DNA of 64,000 nucleotides from positions 16,093,489 through 16,157,488 of the forward strand of contig NC_088879.1 in the NCBI RefSeq assembly GCF_032884065.1, read 5' to 3'. Numbering within the stretch: position 1 is the stretch's first letter; the number at the start of each line of letters is the position of its first letter. Under the pieces are notes generated by a model. That model was not told where the DNA came from. It worked only from the letters and a program-made list of their open reading frames with translations, and made no database searches. The position numbers and the translations under genes were made by a program. The stretch is from Artemia franciscana (Eukaryota > Arthropoda > Branchiopoda > Anostraca > Artemiidae). Shown here one piece after another: positions 9,994-22,761 of the stretch.

Positions 9994-10405
9994 ACCATTC
10001 CCTGTCCCGGTGTCCCGGTCGTCATTTACATCCCCCTGTTTCCTCCGGTGTCCCCGTTGTAGTTGTGTCCCTGTGTCCCGGTCGTCATTTATATTCCCTG
10101 TGTCCCGGTCGTCATTTGTATCCCGGTGTCCCGGTCTGTATATACATTCGTTTTTTAGTTTTGTTTTTCTCCTTTATTTTTTTCCTTTTTTTTTCTTTCT
10201 TAGCTTATTTAGATTTTTAGATTTTTCAGTTTTTTTATTAGTTTTTAGTTTTTTTTTCTTTTTAGTTTTTTTGTCCCGGTCGTCATTTATATCCCCCTGT
10301 TTCCCCCGGTGTCCCCGTTGTAGTTGTGTCCCTGTGTCCCGGTCGTCATTTATATTCCCTGTGTCCCGGTCGTCATTTGTATCCCGGTGTACAGGTCTGT
10401 ATATA

Positions 10406-11722
10406 CATTCGTTTTTTAGTTTTGTTTTTCTCCTTTATTTTTTTCCTTTTTTTTTCTTTTTTAGTTTATTTAGATTTTTAGATTTTTTAGTTTTTTTATT
10501 AGTTTTTAGTTTTTTTTTCTTTTTAGTTTTTTTGTAGTTTTTACCTTCTTTTTAGTTTTGTTAATTTTTTTTTTACTTATGTCCTGGTCGTCATTTATAC
10601 TCCCTATGTCCCGGTGCTTTGTTGATTGCTAATCGAACATTCCTTTTGTCCTGGTCGCTTTCTCTTTGAGTGTCGTCATTTATTTTTTTCTTTTTTAGTT
10701 CTTTTAGTTTTTACCTTTTTTAGTTTTTTTTAGTTTTTTAGATGAAAATTTTTTTTAGTTTTTTCCTTTTTTTCTTTTTAGTTTTTATTGGTTTTTACCT
10801 TTATGTTAGCTTATTTTTCAGTTTTTTCCTTTTTTTTTATTTTTTTTTTATTTTTTTTAGTTTTTTACCTTTTTTTAGTTTTTTTTAGTTTTTTTAGTTT
10901 TTTTAGTTTTTTAGCTTTTTTACTTTTTTTATTAGTTTTTAGTTTTTTTGTAGTTTTTGCCTTTTTTTAGTTTTTTCAGTTTTTGTTTTAGTTTTTTATT
11001 GGTTTTTACCTTTATTTTAGCTTATTTTTCAGTTTTTTCCTTTTTTTTAGTTTTTTTTAGTTTTTAGTTTTTTTAGTTTTTTTAGTTTTTTTAGTTTTTT
11101 AGCTTTTTTATTTTTTTTATTAGTTTTTAGTTTTTTTTGTAGTTTTTGCCTTTTTTTTAGTTTTTTTAGTTTTTTAGCTTTTTTATTAGTTTTTAGTTTT
11201 TTTTGTAGTTTTTGCCTTTTTTTAGTTTGACAACTTATTTTTATATATATAGATAGTTTTTTTTTTTTACTTATGTCCTGGTCGTCATTTATACTCCCTG
11301 TGTCCCGGTGCTTTGTTGATTGCTAATCGAACATTCCTTTTGTCCTGGTCGCTTTCTCTTTGAGTGTCGTCATTTATTAGTTTTTTCCTTTTTTTCTTTT
11401 TAGTTTTTTATTGGTTTTTACCTTTATTTTAGCTTATTTTTCAGTTTTTTCCTTTTTTTTAGTTTTTTTTTATTTTTTATTTTTTTTAGTTTTTTACCTT
11501 TTTTTAGTTTTTTTAGTTTTTTTAGTTTTTTAGCTTTTTTACTTTTTTTATTAGTTTTTAGTTTTTTTTTGTAGTTTTTGCCTTTTTTTAGTTTTTTCAG
11601 TTTTTTTTTAGTTTTTTATTGGTTTTTACCTTTATAGTTTTTTTAGTTTTTTAGCTTTTTTATTTTTTTTATTAGTTTTTAGTTTTTTTTGTAGTTTTTG
11701 CCTTTTTTTTAGTTTTTTCAGT
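10406..11722. repeat. T-rich low-complexity expansion, H7
   Basis: Near copy of 8191-9533 with small length differences. Reading frames through it give only F/S/L-rich strings and are not genes. Confidence 0.8.
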
Positions 11723-11816
11723 TTTGACGTCACCTGATCCAGTTTTTTCAGGTGACGTCACCTGACACATCCATCCACACATCCACAGACAGACAACTTA
11801 TTTTTATATATATAGA

Positions 11817-12285
<469 letters not shown>

Positions 12286-12286
12286 T

Positions 12287-12481
12287 TTAACTACGTAAAA
12301 CTTGCAAATGTACAACATTCTTTGCTGTAACATTGTCTGTGCATATAATCTGATTTTCAGGTTTACCGACTCTTGAACATGCAACATATAATTGTCCATG
12401 TGAAAAACAATCCGTATTCAGATCTATACCTCATTATTTTAATGATTGACCTTGAGTTTTGTTGATGGTGATTGCTAATCG
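12287..12481 (-). pseudogene. Helitron helicase C terminus (H9, distal)
   Basis: Minus strand runs from ATTAGCAATCACCATCAACA to TAA at 12287-12289, containing the KAQGQS and LYVACSRV regions in degraded form. Confidence 0.68.
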
Positions 12482-12839
12482 GACATTCCATGTGTCCTGA
12501 TCGTCATTTATATATCCCCTCTGTGCCCCCGGCGTCCCCGTTGTAGTTGTCTCCCTGTGTCCCGGTCGTCATTTATATTCCCTCTGTCCCGGTCGTCATT
12601 TGTGTCCCGGTGTCACAGTCTGTAATTTCTCTTTGAGTGTCCCGGTCGTCCTTTATATTCCCTGTGTCCCGGTGTCCCGGTCGTCATTTGTGTCCCGGTG
12701 TCCCGGTCTGTAATTTCTCTTTGAGTGTCCCGGTCGCCATTTTTATTCCCTGTGTCCCGGTCGTCATTTGTGTCCCAGTGTCCCGGTCTGTAGTGTCATC
12801 TTATAATGACGTCATATACAAAGCCTTATATACTTATAT

Positions 12840-13020
12840 CTTGCAAATATACAACATTCTTCGCTGTCTCATTGTTTGTGCATATAAATAGATTGTCAGG
12901 TTTACCAACTCTTGAACATGCAACATATAATTGTCCATGGGAAAAACAATCCGTATTCAGATCTATACCTCATTATTCTAATGATTGCCCTTGAGCTTTG
13001 TTGATGGTGATTGCTAATCA
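12840..13020 (-). pseudogene. Helitron helicase C terminus (H9, proximal)
   Basis: Same region as above but lacking the final VLRS-stop codons; sequence after CAAGATATAAG diverges to GACGTCAT-containing DNA. Confidence 0.68.
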
Positions 13021-13397
13021 AACAATCTCTGTGGCCTGGTCATCATTTATATATCCCCCCTGTGCCCCCCGCGTCTTCGTTTTAGTTATGTCCCTGTGTC
13101 CCGGTCGTCATTTATATTCCCTGTGTCCCGGTCGTTATTTGTGTCCCGGTGTCCCAGTCTGTTGTTTCTCTTTGAGTGTCCGGGTCGTCATTTATATTCC
13201 ATGTGTCCCGGTCGTCATTTGTGTCCCGGTGTCCTGGTCTGTAATTTCATCAGTCGACAAACATGACGTCAGTCAACAAACAACTTCATGGCGAAATAAT
13301 GCTCAATCCTTATAATGACGTCATTCGACAAACATGACGTCAGTCGCCACAAAAACATGACGTCAGTCAACAGACACACACAAACAAACAACTATTT

Positions 13398-14243
<846 letters not shown>

Positions 14244-14376
14244 TGTCTAAAATTTGTCCCTATTGCAAGGCCTTGAAATTCCTTGAAATTCAATGGTGAA
14301 ACAATGGGAATGTGTTGCGCCTCAGGAAAAGTTAAACTTCCTCTATTGGCTGCACCACCAGAGCCATTGAAGACGA

Positions 14377-15258
14377 ATGAATGCTTGCCTGAAAAATTCT
14401 AATTTATGGGCACACGTAAAAATATTAAAATTAACTACAAATATGCGTGTCCGATTGCAAAACGATGACTCTGGTCAAATATTTTCAGATCAATTGCTGA
14501 CAATTGGAAACGGAAAGCTCCCAGTAGACTCAATTTCAGGACGTATACAACTACCTGCTGATTTCTGTAATTTAGTGACGTCCAAAAATGAATTGATTGA
14601 AAAAGTATTTCCGAATATTCTAAAAAATTATAAAAATAATAAATGGCTAAGTGAAAGAGCGATTCTCGCACCCAAAAATATAGACGTCCGCGAAATCAAC
14701 AATATTGTTTTGACCAAGATTCGAGACCAGGCAGTCCTTTACAAGTCAGTCGACACAGTTTTGGAACCAAATGAAGCGGTTAATTATCCATCTGAATTTT
14801 TAAATTCCATAGATCCTTCAGGGTTTCCACCACACGTGCTACAACTAAAAATAGGCGTACCAATAATACTTTTAAGAAATATCAACCCACCAAAGCTTTG
14901 CAATGGCACGCGACTTGCCGTAAAAAAAAAATGGAAAACCTAATAGAGGCCACAATCTTGACAGGCCCTTATGAGGGTGAGGCTGTTCTTATTCCTCGCA
15001 TTCCCATGATCCCAACGGATCTGCTTTTTCAATTTAAAAGATATGCAATTCCCAATTCGATTAGTATTTGCAATCACCATTAACAAAGCTCAAGGTCAAT
15101 CATTAGAAAAATGTGGTATAGATCTTAATACTGATTGTTTTTCCCATGGACAATTGTACGTTGCATGTTCGAGGGTCGGTAAACCTGACAATGTATTTAT
15201 ATGCAGCGACAATTGGACAGCGAAGAATGTTGTATATTCGCAAGTTTTACGCAGTTAA
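14377..15258 (+). pseudogene. Helitron Pif1-like helicase, C-terminal half, two frameshifts
   Basis: Reads NLWAHVKILKLTTNMRVRLQ, WLSERAILAPKNIDVREINN, ATILTGPYEGEAVLIPRIPM and FAITINKAQGQSLEKCGIDL through [20 protein letters not shown] to the stop. These are late motifs of the superfamily 1B Pif1-like helicase fused to Rep in Helitrons, which unwinds DNA during rolling-circle transposition. Walker A and B are gone. Frame breaks lie in the A-run near 14925-14935 and near 15043. Best-preserved helicase sequence in the window. Confidence 0.85.
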
Positions 15259-15269
15259 TTTGTATTGTA

Positions 15270-15560
15270 TCTATCTATCTATCTATCTATATAAAAACAA
15301 GTTGTGTGGATGCATGTTTGTTTGTTTGTAAAAAGAGCGTTTGCATATGACGTCATTATTAGTACATACGGCTTTGTATATGCACAGACAATGGGAAAGC
15401 CAAGAATGTTGTTTATTCGCAATTTTTACGTAGTTTGAAACACATATATAAATCTATCTATATTCACAGGTGGGACACAGGGACACACATTCCTGTGACA
15501 CACATTACGTCATCTCCGTTATGACATAACGTCATAACGTCAGCTTCCGATTTCCGATGA
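15270..15560 (+). mobile_element. Short Helitron-like derivative H11
   Basis: Begins with TCTATCTATCTATATAAAAA and CAAGTTGTGTGGATGCATG, a related but different 5' end, then TGACGTCAT, a helicase remnant (about 15374-15438), the TATTCACAGGTGGGACACAG module and several ACGTCA motifs. No CTAG hairpin found, so the right boundary is uncertain. Confidence 0.55.
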
Positions 15561-16020
15561 TAAGATCCTTTCTTGGAAGCAATGCATTGCAATATTATTT
15601 TCTTGATGAAACAATGAAAGGACTACTGCAAAACACAAAGCGTTATCTTAGATTTTGGTGATAAGAATAATCTTGGAAATGTCGTTTTCAATGCCATGAT
15701 ATTTGGTATAAAAAAAATGGGATTTGGCCCACGTTATTACCAATAGTTAAATTGAGTTTGATCAAGCAACATGTCTAAAATAAATTTTGACGAGGACAGT
15801 GATATATAAGAGGTTAGTTATCTATATGTTTTGTTGTATGTTTAGCACACGGGGACTGTTTCTCATACATTTTTGTTTATCAAAAGACATTTATAATCCC
15901 CTTTAGTTACCAATTTGTGTGTATATCATCTTTAATTTTACAATTACCTCTCCATAGTAGCTTTACTCAAACATTTGAAGTCCATCCATGACTTATTTTT
16001 GAATTTGTTTTTGATTCCAG
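15561..16020. other. Unassigned AT-rich DNA
   Basis: No credible frame, RNA or repeat recognised. Confidence 0.4.
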
Positions 16021-16230
16021 CCTATTGATATTCATTATTGATTATTAATTTTTTTTATTACTGATTATTGATATTGATTATCGATTATTGGTTATTGATT
16101 TTTGATTATTGGTTATCGATTATTGATTATTAATGATTGACTATTGAATATTGTTTGTTGATCTTCGATTATTCATTATTGACTATTGATTCTATTGATG
16201 TTTCGTCATTGATTATTGATTCTTTTGAGT
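16021..16230. repeat. TTGATTATTGAT low-complexity tract
   Basis: About 200 bases of imperfect GATTATTGATTA words forming the left edge of the satellite block. Confidence 0.75.
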
Positions 16231-16239
16231 TTTTTGAGG

Positions 16240-17690
16240 GCTTAGAATTTTTTTGGGACTTATAATTTTTTGGACTTATAAAGAGATGAGTATCATAAAA
16301 TTCTATAAAAGCACTTTCACATACAATAGATTCAAATAGTAGGTAAATTCTGAATTCCATAGTTGCTGACTGAGTATCAAAATTTAAAAAAAGCACTTTC
16401 GACGACAAAAACTAAGGTATCTAATAGATTCAAAGTGTTTTAGTTACCGGCTGCGCATAAGAAATCAGTAAAAACGCTTTTGAGTACAACAAACTCAGCT
16501 ATTTGTTAAATTCTGAATAACAAACTCAGGTTGTCGATAGATTTTAAATATCTTAGTTATTGACTGAGTATCAAAAGTTTATTAAAAGCATTTTTGACTA
16601 CAGTAAACTCAGGTAGTTGATAAATTCTAAGTGTTTTAGTTGCTGGCAGAGTACCAAAAATAAAAAGGCACTTTTGTTCTAGTTATTGAATTCGTATAAA
16701 AAAAACTAATTAAGCACTTGTGAGTACAATAAACAGAGCTGCTTGGTAAACTCCGAACCCTTTAATTGCTGATTGAGTATAAAAAAATTAATTAATAGCA
16801 GTTTTGCATACAAACACAGCTAGTAGGTAAATTCTGAATGTCTTAGTTGTGAAATGAGTATCAAAATTTCATAAACGCATTTCTGACAACAGTCAGAGTA
16901 CACTAATGTACTTGATTAATACTTGTGTTTTATTTGCCAGTTGTGTAACAAAAATTAATAAAAGCACTTTTGACTACAAAAAACTGAGCTATTTGGTAAA
17001 TCCCGAGAGTTTTAATTTGTGACTGGGTATAAAAAAAATAATAAAAGTAACTCTGAGTACAACACAATCAGCTAGCTGGTAAATTTTGAGTATTTTAGTT
17101 CTCGACTGCGTATAAGAATATTGATAAAAGCACTTTGGGTACAACAAACTCAGCTACTTGATAAATTTTTATTCTTTTAATCCGTAATAGAGTATCGAAA
17201 AATGAATTAAAAGCACTTTCACATACAACAAACTCAGCTAGTAGTTGAATTTCGAGTGTCTTAGTTGTTGACTGAGTATCAAAAATTTAACAAAAGAACC
17301 TTTCACAACAATAAACTCAGGTACATAAATTTGGAGTGTTTTGGATGTCAGATGAGTATTTTTGACTACAACAAACTCAGCTAGATGGTAAGTTCTGAGA
17401 GTTTTAGTGACCGACTGTGTATACGAAATTAATAAAAGTAATTTTGAGTACAACAAAGTCAGCTAACTGGTGAATTTCAAGTGTTTTAGTTACCGACTGT
17501 GTATAAAAATTACGAAAATTACTTTTGAGTACAACTAACACAGTAGGCAGGTAAATTCCGAATATTTTAGTTGACAACAATTTATAAAAATGTAATAAAA
17601 GCACTTTTGAGTAAAGAAAAGTCAGCTACCTGGAAATTCCGAGTCTTTTAATTAGTGAATATAACAAAAATTAATTCAGTTAATCTCGGC
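16240..17690 (+). repeat. Degenerate satellite, about 17 units of 80-84 bp
   Basis: Each unit contains AAAAGCACTTTTGAGTACAA, then CAAACTCAGCTAGT, a GGTAAATTCTGAGTGTTTTA segment and TGACTGAGTATCAAAAA. The AAAAGCACTTT word recurs near 16307, 16388, 16470, 16573, 16660, 16712, 16794, 16873, 16959, 17043, 17126, 17208, 17291, 17354, 17434, 17512 and 17595, a mean spacing of about 80 bases. Units have drifted considerably, so the array is old. Confidence 0.85.
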
Positions 17691-17739
17691 ACTCCGAAAG
17701 AAACTAAAACACTCAAAACAAAATTAAGGTATTTACCTT

Positions 17740-18165
17740 AATTTTTTCTAGTCAAAAGTGCTTTTATTAAATTTTTGATACGCAGTCAACAACAAAGAGA
17801 TCTGTAATTTATCAACTAACCGAGTTTGTTACTCGGAATGTACCAAATATATGAGTTTGCGTGACTGCGTGAGTTTACGCAGTCGGTAGCTAAAACGCTC
17901 AGATTTTACCAGCTAGCTGACTTTGTTTTACTCGAAAATGCTTTTACTATTTTTTTTTATAATCAGTTGATAACTAAAACTCTTGGAATTTACCAGCTAG
18001 CTGATTTTGTTGTAGTCAAAAGTGCTTTTGTTATTTTTGGAGCTACAGTGACAAGTAAAACACACCGGATACATCAACTATCTGAGTTTATTGTGTTCAA
18101 AGGTGCTTTTATTAAATTTTTGATACTCAGTCAACAACTAAAATATTTGGAGTCTATCAATACAT
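17740..18165 (-). repeat. Same satellite in inverted orientation, about 5 units
   Basis: The reverse-complement words GTCAAAAGTGCTTTTATT and GATACGCAGTCAACAAC recur (about 17752, 17930, 18016, 18098). The switch point lies near 17690-17740 and contains AAGGTATTTACCTT. The two arms make a large imperfect inverted repeat. Confidence 0.8.
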
Positions 18166-18918
18166 AAAATAGATTAATCAAGTTATTCGATATGTTTACT
18201 AACATATTACTACTGTAATAAAATCTCAAGTTTCCTTTCTAATGATCGGCCGTAAAAATCTTGCTCATAAACAAGTAAATTCAATTCAGTAAATTCAATA
18301 TGGTCTATTTTGAATAGTATTAAGATACTCATCCTCTTTGTTTAACTGATTTGTTGTGGGTGGGATCTACCACTTTTTCCGAATAACTAATAAGGAGCTG
18401 TTTTTTTTTGTAGAATATTAATATTTTTCCTTGTATATTTATTTATTTTATTGGGAATTATGGTGATGTATAGTCCGAAGGTAAAGAGTGATGCTTGTTT
18501 TTATGTATTTATTGATTATTGTGCTTGTATTCATTGTGTTGGTGTCAAAGTTAAAAGTTTGAGAGTTAAACTCCCCCCATGTACAAGCATTTCTTTTAAG
18601 GGTATTTATTGCTTAGTATTTACTGCTTTAACATTCAGAAGCATGGGCAGTTTTTCAGTACCTTGTAGCAATTTCATTTCTTTTTCTTTTACTCCCCCCC
18701 CCAGTTCAAAATACCTTAAGGTCTCTTTCTTGAATATGCATCGAAATTATACCCCAACAGATGCTGCATCCACCCGGGGACAACTGTAAAGTTTCCGGCA
18801 TTCATAGCTACACCACTGTGGGTGTTTTCACAATCATTGTCAAAGCAATCCCAATGACTCTTAGGAAAGAGTAACGTATCCCCCGTGAAATATTTGTTTT
18901 TACTTTAATTTTATCCAG
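18166..18918. other. Unassigned DNA upstream of a possible exon
   Basis: A 112-codon frame at 18451-18789 has no recognisable features and a low-complexity feel; I do not call it. If the frame at 18919 is an exon, this is likely intron. Confidence 0.35.
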
Positions 18919-19203
18919 GGTTCATCTTATAGAAGGAATGATCATAGAAACTTGTATTATGAGTACAGGAATATGCCTCGAAATTTCAATGATCCCATAA
19001 GTTTTCCCCCAAAATATTTTGTCCCTATTCAGGCCAAAATGTTGGTCTCGAGCAAAAAAGTCAGATTTCAGGATTTTGCTACAGCAAAAATAGTTTACTG
19101 TTTAGAAAGTGAAAGAGATGCTCCAAGTTCTGATGGAATAAGCTCTCTCATGACAACCACTGGGGAAAAAGTAACAGCAACAAATAAACTGTCTTACATC
19201 TAA
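18919..19203 (+). CDS. Candidate terminal coding exon, unknown protein
   Basis: An AG acceptor after an AT-rich, T-containing tract (TTTAATTTTATCCAG, ending 18918) is followed by 94 open codons and TAA. The peptide starts GSSYRRNDHRNLYYEYRNMP and ends TTTGEKVTATNKLSYI. Composition is balanced (charged, aromatic, few simple repeats), unlike the shadow frames around it. It contains KKVRF, matching the short [RK]VxF type of protein phosphatase 1 docking motif, which may be chance. No homologous family recognised and no upstream exon identified. It could also be a chance frame or a repeat fragment. Confidence 0.33.
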   Translation, partial: GSSYRRNDHRNLYYEYRNMPRNFNDPISFPPKYFVPIQAKMLVSSKKVRFQDFATAKIVYCLESERDAPSSDGISSLMTTTGEKVTATNKLSYI

Positions 19204-19616
19204 ACAATGTTTTCATATTTAAATTTGATTTCGTCTTTCTTAAAAAAAAGTTATGCTCAATTTCTGTCCGTTTTTAATATAGTATTTAGGGCTATCATGG
19301 ATATTAGGAGAAATGCAGTCACCCCTCTTTGAGCTCAAGTTTGAATCACTCAAAACATTTTTTTATTCGTAATAATAATGTGTGAAAAAATTTCCTAAAA
19401 TAACTCGGGGAAGGGGGAGAGAGAGGGACCAAAATGCCAAAAAATGCTTTTTCAGGTCATAAATTTTACGTTCTTCAACGGAGGGTGTAGAGGTCATCGG
19501 AAAAAAAAATTAGGAGAGGGGATGCCTCTATACCTGCTATATCTGAGGAGGTAAGTATGTCATTGTAGTCGTTGAAATCAAATTCAAATAATCTCTGTTA
19601 CAACTTGAAAGATGCA
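19204..19616. other. Unassigned DNA
   Basis: Possible 3' UTR if the preceding exon is real; otherwise featureless, with a G-rich stretch near 19406-19430. Confidence 0.35.
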
Positions 19617-19737
19617 AACCCCTCACTATCCACCTTGGTCACTTAATGCAAGCTGATTCATTCACACAAATTGGGAGAGCTACCGACTAAATCCATTTCA
19701 GTTTTCATTCAGTGACCAAGGTGGATAGTGAGGGGTT
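19617..19737. repeat. 27-bp perfect inverted repeat (foldback)
   Basis: 19617-19643 (AACCCCTCACTATCCACC then TTGGTCACT) is the exact reverse complement of 19711-19737, with a 67-base loop. Could be the TIRs of a tiny element or a foldback insertion. Confidence 0.85.
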
Positions 19738-19885
19738 TTTATCCCCCTTGTATACCTGGTCATTGAGCCCTTCGAGGGGGAATAAGTGTATTGTAATTTC
19801 ATTTTGAGTTGTATTGTATTGAATAATAATAATAAACTTCTCTTTTTCTTCTTATTATTCTTCTTCTTCTTCATCTTCTTCATAC
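19738..19885 (+). repeat. LINE-like 3' tail and CTT microsatellite
   Basis: TGAGCCCTTCGAGGGGGAAT followed by TGTATTGAATAATAATAATA and AAC resembles the 3' end of CR1/Jockey-like LINEs (stem, then short tandem tail). A (CTT)n-rich tract follows at about 19842-19882. Confidence 0.45.
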
Positions 19886-19979
19886 ATTAGATCTGGGTAA
19901 ATTTAAACAGGTTAAATCTTCTCCATTACTTTTTTTTATTAACATATTTTTTATTTGTTACTTTTTTTTACTTGTAAAT

Positions 19980-20290
19980 AGCGACGAAGACCACACTGCC
20001 TTTTCATCACAAACACCAAAAACAAGAAGAATAATAGGGGACTTCTCGAGACAACGGGAAACAAATTAGAACGAATGTTCCGGCCCTATGTCCAAGGACC
20101 ATCCTCAGCAATGCAAAAATATATAAAAAGAAACAGCTTACAACAGGATAAAATCAATAAAACTAAAATAAAAAATTTCGAAACAGTCCACTCATCCTTA
20201 CCTAAGCAAAGTTTAACCAGGGACCTAGCCCTGGTTGTCCTGGTTGAAATTCGCTGAGGTAAGGATGGTAGGACTGTTTTGAAAAACAAT
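19980..20290 (+). repeat. Dispersed repeat with terminal foldback, also at 61.5 kb
   Basis: Shares AACAAGAAGAATAATAG-, GTCCAAGGACCATCCTCAGC- and AACAGTCC-type blocks with 61535-61760. Within it, AAACAGTCCACTCATCCTTA (about 20183) pairs with the near reverse complement ending at 20282 (AAGGATGGTAGGACTGTTT). Confidence 0.65.
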
Positions 20291-21900
20291 TTTTCATTTT
20301 AATTTCAATTTAGTTTCAAATTTGTAAATTCGGTTTTGTTTACTTAATTATCATTTTTAGATGCTTTTCATTTGATTTCAATTTCTTTTTTTTCACTTAA
20401 TTTAAATTTTTAATTTTTGTTCATTCAATTTTTAAGACTGGTTAAGCTAGGTTTTATAAGGTTTAAATTAGACTTGTTAAGTTATCTTTATATTACGTTA
20501 TGCCAGATTAGGTGCGCTAAGTTAGCTTTATATTTGGTTCACAAGACTGGTAAGGTTTAAATCGAGCCAAGTTACCTTAGGTTGACTTTAAATTACGTTA
20601 ATTCACATAATTAAAGAGTCCAAGAACATGTTGCCACGGGTGTCTTTGAGACATGGACATGAGAAATTCAATTATTTTCATGACAAATAACTGAATGAAA
20701 CTTTTTCGTAAGATAGTTTTTTTTCCCAAGACACGTTTGTATTTTTTGCTTACTATAATGGCTGGGAAGGGTGTATTAAAGAGGGGTTAGGAGGGATAAA
20801 CATCCGGTTAAGGCTTTCCGGCCATGTTTACTCTAATGATAAACCCTGATTTTGCATCCCTGATTGTGGGTATGATTTCATGTTACCCTGATTTGCTTCC
20901 AAGCCTTTCTACTACTGAAGGTTTCATATGGCGCATTCCGATAGGGGTATTAAGATAAACTTATGAAAGGCAAGCAGAAAGAAGTAGTAACGATAGACAG
21001 TTAAGCAGTAAAGATAAATAATAACATACATGCTAACCATGCAAGAAAGTGCTTTTCTTTCTTGAATCTAGACAAAGGAGGGGTCTGGAACCCTCAGTTG
21101 AGGGTTTTAATCCATGATTAGCTGTCTTAGAATCTGGATTCCGTAGAATGATAATCCTCTCGTGACAAAACTGAGCACTTTCGGAACACACTTGCCTGAC
21201 GAACGTTTCATGTCAAAGTTAAAAGGACAATAACAATAATAATAACAAAAAATACGTGTTACAGTCCCCAATATCTTCAGGATGTTTTTTAATGTACATT
21301 CAGGGTTCTTCATAACAATTTCACGCCTTACCTAAATATTTTAATTGTGTTTTTGTGCGTCCGTCACGGGATTCACACTATCTTTTTGAAATTCCTGGAA
21401 GAGCCTCTACCATTTATAAACTCTTTCTAGCTCAAAGTAGACTAGGTAAATGCCAAAGACAACATTCTAAACAAGCTGGAGTATTTAATGGAGTAAAAAC
21501 GTTTACTTTTATCACTCTTTATTGACGACAAAAACCACCAACCAAAAACCTTTTACTTTCATAAACCATCCATCTATTCATCAACCAGCAATATTTCCAC
21601 AGATCAAGAGGGATCAATCAGTACTGAACTAGCTTTCAGTACTGAACTAGCTTTCATGGTGTCAACATCTAAGCTAATCGGATTATTTTTCATTTTCACA
21701 TATCTGACAGTCTGAGGTATGAATTTTAATCCCACTTGCTAGTTATCGCAGTATTTGGCAAAATACCAGTTTTAATTAAAACTTTTGTGACGGTTTATCA
21801 AGGTGCGAATATCTATTGGTTTTACATATTTGATATTCTGTGGACTTAAATTGAATGTAAGGAGAGAGGGAGAGGAAAGAAAAGGAAAAGAGAGGAAAGG
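20291..21900. other. No gene seen; unassigned DNA
   Basis: Contains a run of GGTTAAGTTAGG-like imperfect repeats (20440-20600) and a direct repeat TCAGTACTGAACTAGCTTTC (21621-21656). Nothing else supported. Confidence 0.4.
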
Positions 21901-21934
21901 AGGAAAATCCCTTTCTATTGAGGTTAAATCAATG

Positions 21935-22753
21935 CGTAAGTATTTAGCTGTGGGTTTGGTTTATAGGTCCTCCAGTGGATCTATTCCTTTGTTTTTGAAA
22001 ATTCTGGAAGAAGTTTTGGACTCAGTATAAAAACATCCCTATGAACAAATCCTTATGGGTGATTTTAGACTCAACCTGCTGGATCAAGATTCTGCTTCAG
22101 CTATTGATTTTTTGTTGATGATGCTCTCTTCGGGAACTCTACCTTCAGTTTGTATACCAGCCCAAGTTACTGACACGCATGTGTCTCTTATTGATAATAT
22201 TTTTTCGTCACTAGATGTTTTAGATAATTTGGTGCTGGTTAGTGATATTTCTGATCATTTTCCCACTATTTCCCAATATAAAAAGGATGATCAAACGCAG
22301 CGTAGAGCATCACCATCTACTCTCCCATTTTTCAGTTATGGTGATACTGAGCTAAGTCTACTTAATTCTCGTCTGGCTGATCTACCATGGGAAATTTTGG
22401 TTTCTGATTCAGATTTTAACAACTCTTTTGATTCCTTTTATGATTTAGTGAAAGAAGGAATCTTGGAAATTTGCAATCAGGATCCAGCGCCCCATACTCC
22501 GAAAAGGATAGCACCACTGAATCCACGGATGAGTTCAGGTGTCCATAAAAGCTGGAAAAGGAGAAATTATTTGTGGAAGCTTTACAAAGCTTCATCATCT
22601 GTTCCGTCATTCGAAAAAGGAATTTTCCCCGAATCTCTGAAGCGAGCCAAGGTTATTGTGCTGTATAAAGGTGGTTCTCGGAGTGATCCTGCCAATTATA
22701 GGCCAATTTCTCTCCTATCTGTTTTCAGCAAAATTTTTGAGAAGGCTTCTTAG
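21935..22753 (+). pseudogene. LINE endonuclease joined to start of reverse transcriptase
   Basis: Residues typical of an apurinic-like endonuclease of Jockey/CR1-type LINEs: MGDFRLNLLDQ (at 22055), HVSLIDNIFSS, then SDISDHFPTI containing the catalytic SDH. After about 120 residues of linker it jumps to RAKVIVLYKGGSRSDPANYR and PISLLSVFSKIFEK, the entry to the RT domain, with the intervening stretch deleted. One stop near 22028 splits the frame (VYRSSSG upstream belongs to the same domain). The RT catalytic core is absent. Confidence 0.75.
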
Positions 22754-22761
22754 TTTTCTGG

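Larger units (their letters stand above)
9622..11816 (-). mobile_element. Helitron copy H7, second unit of the tandem dimer
   Basis: Repeats H6 at an offset of about 2215 bases with only scattered differences (for example TTTCCCCC against TTTCCTCC) and small poly-T length changes. It keeps the double hairpin at the CTAG end, the helicase remnant, the minisatellite, the T-rich tract, the foldback and the 5' end at 11816. It is joined directly to H6 with no filler beyond two or three bases. Confidence 0.85.

Noticed and set aside
7756..10970. Phe/Leu/Ser-rich frames (188, 78, 62, 60 codons) in H6 and H7
   Set aside because: Translation of T-rich low-complexity DNA fused to the minisatellite.
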